Assembly (NCBI GenBank): GCA_918241715.1
Contig: CAKJYB010000052.1
Span: 1 to 11,018 of the forward strand
Reading direction: 5' to 3'
Source of the DNA: Clostridiales bacterium
GTDB taxonomy: Bacteria > Bacillota > Clostridia > Christensenellales > UBA1242
Length of the DNA stretch: 11,018 nucleotides
In this document: one piece after another, positions 5,967-11,018 of the stretch
Numbering within the stretch: the first letter of the stretch is position 1
Layout of the letters: every line of letters starts with the position of its first letter
Made by a program: the position numbers and the translations under genes
The notes under the pieces: generated by a model
Told to the model about the DNA's origin: nothing
What the model saw: the letters and a program-made list of their open reading frames with translations, nothing else
Database searches by the model: none

Positions 5967-6205
5967 GTATATAAAAGCGATAATGAAAGACTTGTAAATT
6001 TCGGAAGCCTTTTTCAGAGAGTCCAATGTGTGCTGAAAATTGGATAAAGGTGAGATTTTGAATTCACTTTCTAGCTGCATCTTGAAATGGTAGTAGGGAA
6101 TGCCGTCCGTCAACACGTAAGTTTGAAATAAGTTGCTTTACAGCAAGAAGTTAGGTGGTACCACGATAGAATTCGTCCTAATACAAGGGGCGATTTTTTG
6201 TTTTA
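5967..6205 (+). promoter_or_regulatory. T-box riboswitch sensing uncharged tRNA-Phe
   Basis: A transcription-terminating T-box leader that lets pheST be made when uncharged tRNA-Phe accumulates. Stem I has the AGAGAG motif (6016-6021), a distal hairpin TCCAAT/ATTGGA (6022-6027 with 6039-6044), and a specifier loop reading GAA-TTC-AC, where TTC at 6063-6065 is a Phe codon. A short stem III (TTGCT/AGCAA, 6133-6146) precedes the T-box core AGGTGGTACCACG at 6153-6165. In the antiterminator, TTAGG (6151-6155) pairs with CCTAA (6177-6181) and ACG (6163-6165) with CGT (6174-6176). The bulge between them is TGGT at 6156-6159, fitting the ACCA end expected for tRNA-Phe with discriminator A. The competing terminator shares 6173-6179. 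The pheS ATG follows. Confidence 0.95.
6173..6204 (+). terminator. T-box-controlled terminator
   Basis: TCGTCCT (6173-6179) pairs with GGGGCGA (6187-6193), including G-U pairs, followed by six T, a G and four more T. Its 5' arm is the same segment used by the antiterminator, so the two folds exclude each other. Confidence 0.85.
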
Positions 6206-6217
6206 AAAGGAGAAATT

Positions 6218-7237
6218 ATGAAGCAAAAACTAAACGAGATTTTGACAAATGGGCTTGCCGAAATTGAAAAATCGGCAGACTTGAAAGAACTTGACGAAAT
6301 CAGAGTCAAATATCTTGGAAAAACAGGAGAGTTGACACAAATTTTGCGTGGAATGAAAGATGTTGCACCAGAAGACAGAAGAGAAGTTGGCTCACTTGCA
6401 AACAGCGTTAGAGAAAGCCTTGAAAACGGATTGTCAGAAAAACTTGCAAACCTTGAAAATGCCAAACTTATGGCAGATATGGAAAAAGAGAAAGTTGACA
6501 TAACAGAGCCAAGCAAGGGCGTAAAGAAAGGCGCTTTGCACCCACTTACACGTTTCAACAACAAGTTTATGGAAATCTGCGTTGAGATGGGGTTTTCTGT
6601 TATTCAGGGGCCAGAAGTTGAAACAGATTATTACAACTTTGAAGCCTTGAATGTCCCAAAAAATCACCCTGCAAGAGATATGCAGGACACTTTCTTTATT
6701 TCGGACAATATTTTGATGCGTTCTCAAACATCAAACATGCAGGTCAGAGCTATGGAAAAAATGAAGCCACCTTTCAAAATAGTTTGTCCGGGCAGAGTTT
6801 ACAGAAATGACAGCGACAGCTCTCACTCACCAATCTTCAACCAGTTTGAAGCTCTTGTGATTGACGAAAATATCGGACTTAAGGACCTTATGCTTATGAT
6901 CAAAGAGATTTTGAGACGTCTTTTTGGTGAAAATGTTAAGATGAGAGTGAGACCATCATACTTTCCATTTACCGAACCAAGCATTGAAATTGATGCAACA
7001 TGTCAGATGTGCCAAGGCAAAGGGTGCTCTTTGTGTAAGGGAACAGGATTTTCCGAAGTGTTTGGCGCAGGAGTGGTAAATCCAAAAGTTTTGGAAATGT
7101 CTGGAATTGACAGCAAAAAGTATAGTGGTTTTGCATTTGGACCGGGGATTGACAGAAGTGTCATGGTTACAAACAAGATTCCAAACATCAAATATTTGTT
7201 TAGAAACGACATTCGCTTTTTAAAGCAAATGAGATAA
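6218..7237 (+). CDS. pheS: Phenylalanine-tRNA ligase alpha subunit
   Basis: Catalytic subunit of the heterotetrameric enzyme that charges tRNA-Phe. At 339 residues it has normal length. An N-terminal coiled coil (about 1-85) that contacts tRNA is followed by the class II catalytic domain: motif 1 around HPLTRFNNKFMEICVEMGF with GPEVETDYYNF, the HPARDMQDTFF segment, motif 2 GRVYRNDSDSSHSPIFNQFE, and motif 3 GFAFGPGIDR (Arg313). The Bacillota-type cysteine insert CxxCxxxxCxxC (Cys262, 265, 270, 273) is present and may hold zinc. Motif 3 has Pro309 and Asp312 where Met or Leu and Glu are more common; the invariant Arg is kept. AAGGAG at 6207-6212 fixes ATG 6218, and expression is set by the T-box directly upstream. 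pheT follows after 70 bases. Confidence 0.97.
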   Translation: MKQKLNEILTNGLAEIEKSADLKELDEIRVKYLGKTGELTQILRGMKDVAPEDRREVGSLANSVRESLENGLSEKLANLENAKLMADMEKEKVDITEPSKGVKKGALHPLTRFNNKFMEICVEMGFSVIQGPEVETDYYNFEALNVPKNHPARDMQDTFFISDNILMRSQTSNMQVRAMEKMKPPFKIVCPGRVYRNDSDSSHSPIFNQFEALVIDENIGLKDLMLMIKEILRRLFGENVKMRVRPSYFPFTEPSIEIDATCQMCQGKGCSLCKGTGFSEVFGAGVVNPKVLEMSGIDSKKYSGFAFGPGIDRSVMVTNKIPNIKYLFRNDIRFLKQMR

Positions 7238-7241
7238 CATT

Positions 7242-7287
7242 TTGTGTATTATGCAAAACAAAATACAAAATATTGTGTATTATTCAA
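7242..7287 (+). repeat. Two direct copies of a 15-base motif before pheT
   Basis: TTGTGTATTATGCAA (7242-7256) and TTGTGTATTATTCAA (7273-7287) differ at one base and start 31 bases apart, close to three helical turns. They fill most of the pheS-pheT gap. No T-tract follows, and no good -35 stands 16-18 bases before either TATTAT. Role unknown. Confidence 0.7.
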
Positions 7288-7307
7288 TAAATTAAAGGGG
7301 TTATATA

Positions 7308-9725
7308 ATGAAAGTATCATATAATTGGTTGAAAGATTTTGTAGATTTGAGTGATTTGAAACCACAAGAAATTGCAGACAGACTTACCACTTCTGGATTT
7401 GAAGTTGAAGATGTGATTTATCTCAACAAGCATTTGCACGATGTCTATGTTGGAAGAATTGAGAAAATCGAAAAGCACCCAGAAGCTGACAGGCTTGTTG
7501 TTTGTCAAGTTAATGTTGGAAACAGAAATGTGCAAATAGTAACTTCGGCAACAAATGTTTTTGAAGGTGCACTTGTGCCGGTTTCTCTTGACGGGGCTGA
7601 CCTTGCAAACGGGATTCAAATCAAACCATCGAAGTTTAGGGGCGTTTTGAGTGATGGAATGTTCTGTTCTGGCGAAGAACTTGGAATTGACGACAACTAT
7701 ATAGAAGGCGCTTCTGTAAATGGAATTTTGATTTTCCCAAAAGATTTTGTTGCAGGAACAAAAGTTGAAGATGCTTTGCTTCTCAACGATGTTGTGTTTG
7801 ACATCAATGTTACGCCAAACAGACCTGACTGCAACAGCGTTGTTGGGATTGCTCATGAAATCTGTGCACTTTACAACAAAAAGTTTAAGGAGCCAGAATT
7901 GTCTTACAAGACATGTGGTGGCAACGTAAAAGATTATGTTGACATAAAGATTATGACGGAAAACTGCTCACGTTATTGTGGCGCTTACGTAAAAAACATC
8001 AAACTTGAAAGATCACCACTTTGGCTTAGAAGCAGACTTTTTGGCGTTGGAATTAAACCAATCAACAATATGGTTGACATAACAAACTATGTTCTTATAG
8101 AGCAAGGCCAGCCAATGCACGCTTTTGACTATAAATATCTTGATGGACACAAAATCTGTGTTCGTCAGGCAAAGAAAGGCGAAAAGATTGCCGTTTTGAA
8201 TGGCCAAACATACAATCTTGACGAAGATGTGATGGTTATTGCAGATCAGAACAAACCTGTTGTTATTGCCGGTGTTATCGGTGGTGTAAACTCTTGCATT
8301 GGTGCTGATACAACAGAGTCGGTTTTTGAATGTGCAGTTTTTGATTTGAAGAGCATAAGACTTACTGCAAAGAAGTTTGGCGTAAGGACAGACTCTTCTG
8401 CAAGATACGAAAAAGGGGTAAACATCAACACTCCAAGTGTTGCTCTTAAGAGAGCATTAAACCTTGTTGACAAACTTGGTTGTGGACAAATTGTTGACGG
8501 AATCATTGATCAAGTAAATTCCAAGCAAAAAATAGGAGCAAGCGAAAAAATCAGTCTTTCCTATTCAAAAGTGCTTAAAATTTTGGGCGTTTCTATTGCA
8601 AAAGAGAAAGTTTTGCAAATATTAAATGGTCTTGGGATTGAAAGCCAAATCAATGGAGATGTGTTGACATGCGTTCCTCCTTATATAAGAGAAGACATCA
8701 AAAACGAAAATGATGTTGCAGAAGAAATCATAAGAATTTATGGATATGATGTATACAACAATGTTGAAGGGACAATGTTTGAAAACTCTTCCATAACAAT
8801 AGGGCAATATGAGCCAAGACTTGTTGTGGAAAACGGGCTTAAAAACATTTTGGTTGACATGGGATTCTATGAGACCTTAAACTATTCACTTTATTCTCCA
8901 ACAGCCGTTGACAAACTTTTGTTGCCAGAAAATGACGAAAGAAGAAAGGTTATTAAAATTGCAAACCCAATCAGCGAAGATTTGTCCAGCGTAAGAACGC
9001 TTATGGCTCATGCGCTTTTGCTTGACATAAGCTACAACTTGTCAGTTGGAAACAAGGATTTACGCTTGTTTGAAGTGGGAAGGGTATACCAACCAAAAGA
9101 ATTGCCACTCAAAGAACTTCCTGTGGAAAACAACAGACTTTCAATTGCAGTGTGTGAAAGTGGTTATGACTTCTTCCAACTTAAAAATGTTATTGAAAAC
9201 TTGCTTGTTTCAACAAGTTTGGATTATACGCTTGAAAGGTCGAAAGAGCCATATTTACATTCAGGCGTAAGTGCTGATATTATTGCAAAAGACGGAAAGG
9301 TTGTTGGCTGGTTTGGAAAACTTCACAAACAAGTTTTGAAAAACTATGACATAAATCAAGACGTCTATTATGCAGAACTTGACACAGACTATATCGCTGG
9401 TTTGCCAGAAAAGAAGTATGAGACAAAAGAAGTTTCAAAATATCAGGCAGTTGAGAGAGATATTGCTGTTGTTGTGGACGAAAAAATCACAAACGGAGAA
9501 CTTATTGCCGCAATCAAATCTGCTTCAGGCAAACACTTTTACGAAGTAAACTTGTTTGACGTTTACAGAAGTGATGCTCTTGGAAAAGATAAAAAGAGCA
9601 TGGCATACAAAATTGTGTTTGCATCTGAAGAAGGCACTCTTACCGGAGATGAAATAAACTCTGCAGTAAACAAGGTGCTTAAAAGTCTTGAATTTAGATT
9701 TGGAGCAAAACTTCGTCAAATCTAA
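7308..9725 (+). CDS. pheT: Phenylalanine-tRNA ligase beta subunit
   Basis: Partner of PheS: it binds tRNA-Phe and edits mischarged Tyr-tRNA-Phe. Its 805 residues are full length. In order: an N-terminal helix-loop region, an EMAP-II-like OB fold at about 40-150 (VGRIEKIEKHPEADRLVVCQV, FRGVLSDGMFCSGEELGI), the B3/B4 editing domain at about 200-400 (with RPDCNSVVGIAHEICALY just before it and NMVDITNYVLIEQGQPMHAFD, VIAGVIGG and TDSSARYEKGV inside), a B5 DNA-binding-like domain around 405-475 (IREDIKNENDVAEEIIRIYGYD), the inactive class II core, and a C-terminal FDX-ACB tRNA-binding domain at about 712-805 (SKYQAVERDIAVVVDE, ending FRFGAKLRQI). No domain is missing. AAAGGGG seven bases upstream fixes ATG 7308. 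It should be on the T-box transcript with pheS; copies of a 15-base motif lie on both sides. Confidence 0.97.
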   Translation: MKVSYNWLKDFVDLSDLKPQEIADRLTTSGFEVEDVIYLNKHLHDVYVGRIEKIEKHPEADRLVVCQVNVGNRNVQIVTSATNVFEGALVPVSLDGADLANGIQIKPSKFRGVLSDGMFCSGEELGIDDNYIEGASVNGILIFPKDFVAGTKVEDALLLNDVVFDINVTPNRPDCNSVVGIAHEICALYNKKFKEPELSYKTCGGNVKDYVDIKIMTENCSRYCGAYVKNIKLERSPLWLRSRLFGVGIKPINNMVDITNYVLIEQGQPMHAFDYKYLDGHKICVRQAKKGEKIAVLNGQTYNLDEDVMVIADQNKPVVIAGVIGGVNSCIGADTTESVFECAVFDLKSIRLTAKKFGVRTDSSARYEKGVNINTPSVALKRALNLVDKLGCGQIVDGIIDQVNSKQKIGASEKISLSYSKVLKILGVSIAKEKVLQILNGLGIESQINGDVLTCVPPYIREDIKNENDVAEEIIRIYGYDVYNNVEGTMFENSSITIGQYEPRLVVENGLKNILVDMGFYETLNYSLYSPTAVDKLLLPENDERRKVIKIANPISEDLSSVRTLMAHALLLDISYNLSVGNKDLRLFEVGRVYQPKELPLKELPVENNRLSIAVCESGYDFFQLKNVIENLLVSTSLDYTLERSKEPYLHSGVSADIIAKDGKVVGWFGKLHKQVLKNYDINQDVYYAELDTDYIAGLPEKKYETKEVSKYQAVERDIAVVVDEKITNGELIAAIKSASGKHFYEVNLFDVYRSDALGKDKKSMAYKIVFASEEGTLTGDEINSAVNKVLKSLEFRFGAKLRQI

Positions 9726-9728
9726 ATA

Positions 9729-9767
9729 TTGTGGTGTTATGCAAAATGATGTTTGAATAATACACAA
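9729..9767 (+). repeat. Inverted pair of the 15-base motif after pheT
   Basis: TTGAATAATACACAA (9753-9767) is the exact reverse complement of the copy at 7273-7287. Facing it, TTGTGGTGTTATGCAA (9729-9744) is a diverged copy of the one at 7242-7256. The pair can fold into a hairpin of about ten base pairs with one bulge and a loop of about 16 bases. No T-tract follows, so it is not a standard terminator. Confidence 0.65.
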
Positions 9768-9782
9768 CATAAGGAAAGTTAA

Positions 9783-10901
9783 ATGATATTTTTAGACAAT
9801 GCAGGAACGACAAAAATGTTTGAAGAGTGTTTGCAAGTGTATGGTGGTTATGCTTGCAAAGACTTTTTTAATCCATCTGCTATGTCTATGGAGTCTATGA
9901 ATGTGTCAAAGGCCTTGCTTGAGACAGAAAAGTTCTTTTTAAATGTGCTTGGTGCAAGTGATGGAAACGTCATTTTTACTGGTTCTGCAACAGAAAGCAA
10001 CAATTTGGCAATCAAAGGGAGTTTTCGCAAGGGAGATTATGAATATGTTTTTTCGGCTGGAGAGCACCCATCTGTATATAATGTTGCAAAAAAGATGGAG
10101 CTTGATGGCTGTAAAGTGCATTTTGTCCCATTAAATTCTGCTGGACAGGTCGATTTGGTTGAACTTGAAAAAGTTTTAAATGAAAAAACAAGACTTATAA
10201 GTGTTATGTTTGTAAGCAACGAAACAGGCGCTGTAAACGATTTGGACAAAATCATAAAACTTAAAACAAGGCTTTGTCCAAGGGCAGTTTTGCATGTAGA
10301 TGGCGTTCAGGGCTTTATGAAAATCCCTTTCTCACTGAGAAAAACGCCTGTTGATTTGTTTTCTTTTAGTGCCCACAAAATTCATGGGCCAAAGGGTGTT
10401 GCAGGTCTTTATGTAAAAAACAAAGGTGCACTTAAAGAGTTATTCCAGGGTGGTGGACAGCAATATGGAGTTCGTTCTGGGACGGAAAATGTGCCCGGAA
10501 TCATGCAATTTAAGCGTGCTGTAGAACTTACTGACGTAAGAAAAAACCTTGAACATGTTGAAGAACTTAAGAAATCGCTTGTTGAGATTTTGACGGCTGG
10601 TGGTGTCGAATGTGTTGATTTTGCTGGCTCTCCATACATATTGAATGTTGCCTTTAATGGCGTTAAAGGGGAAACTATGCTTCATGCTCTTGACGAAAAG
10701 GGCGTTGTTGTTGGGCTTGGAAGTGCTTGTTCTGCAAAGAAAGCAGGAAACAGGGTGCTTGAAAATATTGGATTTGACAAAGACAAAATTGTTTCCAGCG
10801 TTAGAATCAGTTTTAGTGCATATCAAAGCGTAAAAGAAATAGAAGAAGCTGGAAAGATTATTGTTGAAACCTATAAAGATATAAAAGAAAAGGTGTCTTA
10901 A
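9783..10901 (+). CDS. Cysteine desulfurase (IscS/NifS family, ThiI-associated type)
   Basis: PLP enzyme that takes sulfur from cysteine as an enzyme-bound persulfide. The 372 residues show the whole active site: FLDNAGTT at the N-terminus, His95 in GEHPSVYN that stacks on PLP, SNETGA, Asp173 and Gln176 in HVDGVQG, the PLP-binding Lys199 in SFSAHKIHGPKG, RSGTENVPG, and the persulfide Cys316 in GLGSACSAKK. The loop after the Cys is of the short group I type. It ends one base before a thiI start, so it most likely supplies sulfur to ThiI for 4-thiouridine in tRNA, as the NifZ-type desulfurases paired with thiI do in Bacillus subtilis. A general Fe-S cluster role cannot be excluded, but no iscU or sufU is nearby. 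AAGGAAA at 9771-9777 supports ATG 9783. The gap after pheT holds a hairpin but no clear terminator. Confidence 0.94.
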   Translation: MIFLDNAGTTKMFEECLQVYGGYACKDFFNPSAMSMESMNVSKALLETEKFFLNVLGASDGNVIFTGSATESNNLAIKGSFRKGDYEYVFSAGEHPSVYNVAKKMELDGCKVHFVPLNSAGQVDLVELEKVLNEKTRLISVMFVSNETGAVNDLDKIIKLKTRLCPRAVLHVDGVQGFMKIPFSLRKTPVDLFSFSAHKIHGPKGVAGLYVKNKGALKELFQGGGQQYGVRSGTENVPGIMQFKRAVELTDVRKNLEHVEELKKSLVEILTAGGVECVDFAGSPYILNVAFNGVKGETMLHALDEKGVVVGLGSACSAKKAGNRVLENIGFDKDKIVSSVRISFSAYQSVKEIEEAGKIIVETYKDIKEKVS

Positions 10902-10902
10902 T

Positions 10903-11018
10903 ATGAAAAAAGTTTTGCTTTTAAAATTTGGAGAACTCTTTCTTAAGGGGAAAAATCGTCATGATTTTATCAAACTTTTAAAGGGGAATATCTCTAAAAA
11001 ACTTGCAAATTATAAATG
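10903..11018 (+). CDS. thiI: ThiI tRNA 4-thiouridine synthase (partial, N-terminal 38 residues)
   Basis: Adenylates a tRNA uridine (U8) and replaces its oxygen with sulfur. Only the first 38 codons are in the window. The start KKVLLLKFGELFLKGKNRHDF matches the very conserved ThiI opening (KYGEL-LKGKNR), followed by FIKLLKGNISKKL. The THUMP domain, the PP-loop ATPase and any rhodanese domain are beyond the edge, so it cannot be said whether the enzyme carries its own rhodanese cysteine. ATG 10903 is one base after the desulfurase stop, with AGGTG about eight bases ahead in the end of that gene, so the two are translationally coupled. Confidence 0.9.
   Translation, partial: MKKVLLLKFGELFLKGKNRHDFIKLLKGNISKKLANYK

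Noticed and set aside
5880..6116. A 78-codon open frame on the minus strand across the T-box leader.
   Set aside because: It lies in structured T-box RNA sequence, has no ribosome binding site and overlaps the divergent promoters.
7001..7036. CxxCxxxxCxxC in PheS as a foreign zinc-finger insertion.
   Set aside because: From memory, the same insert is normal in Bacillota PheS proteins, so it is not a fusion or transfer.
7242..7283. TATTAT within the 15-base repeats as -10 boxes of internal pheT promoters.
   Set aside because: Neither copy has a -35-like hexamer 16-18 bases upstream, and the TG is not spaced as in an extended -10; one copy after pheT also points the other way.
1..11018. CRISPR arrays, insertion sequences, tRNA or rRNA genes, toxin-antitoxin or defence modules.
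   Set aside because: No regularly spaced repeats, transposase motifs, cloverleaf sequences or defence domains were seen on either strand.

Overview
This is an 11 kb piece of an AT-rich, tightly packed bacterial chromosome, most likely from the Bacillota and probably an uncultured Clostridia-like lineage. The grounds are a tRNA-Phe T-box leader in front of pheST, a DUF1292 (YrzB-type) gene behind ruvX, a thiI-linked cysteine desulfurase, strong AAGGAG ribosome binding sites and TRTGn extended -10 promoters. TGA is used as a stop, so the standard bacterial code applies. The organism is inferred; no rRNA or species marker is present.

Layout. The left edge (1-306, minus strand) holds the N-terminal third of an ABC transporter ATPase. 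Diverging from it is a small operon of two unrecognised genes: a GTG-started coiled-coil protein with weak likeness to phage terminase small subunits, and an overlapping cysteine-rich protein. A hairpin terminator closes this operon, and a third tiny reading frame runs across it. A three-helix membrane protein with its own promoter follows, then polA, encoding DNA polymerase I with a dead proofreading site and a TTG start. ruvX and the DUF1292 gene form a short operon ended by a terminator. A 42-residue CGKCC peptide gene sits alone between that terminator and a bidirectional one, which it shares with a convergent RluA-family pseudouridine synthase gene.

The right half begins with a 240-base T-box riboswitch whose specifier (TTC) and acceptor-pairing bulge (TGGT) both fit tRNA-Phe. 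It controls pheS and pheT. Downstream, without a visible terminator, come a cysteine desulfurase and the start of thiI, the pair that makes 4-thiouridine in tRNA. The main theme is therefore tRNA and translation (pheST, the desulfurase and thiI, RluA) together with DNA repair (polA, ruvX).

Most of the window is ordinary housekeeping. The points worth a second look are the small-protein operon, the mini-ORF over its terminator, the orphan CGKCC peptide, a 15-base motif repeated on both sides of pheT, and a pseudouridine synthase gene that looks leaderless.
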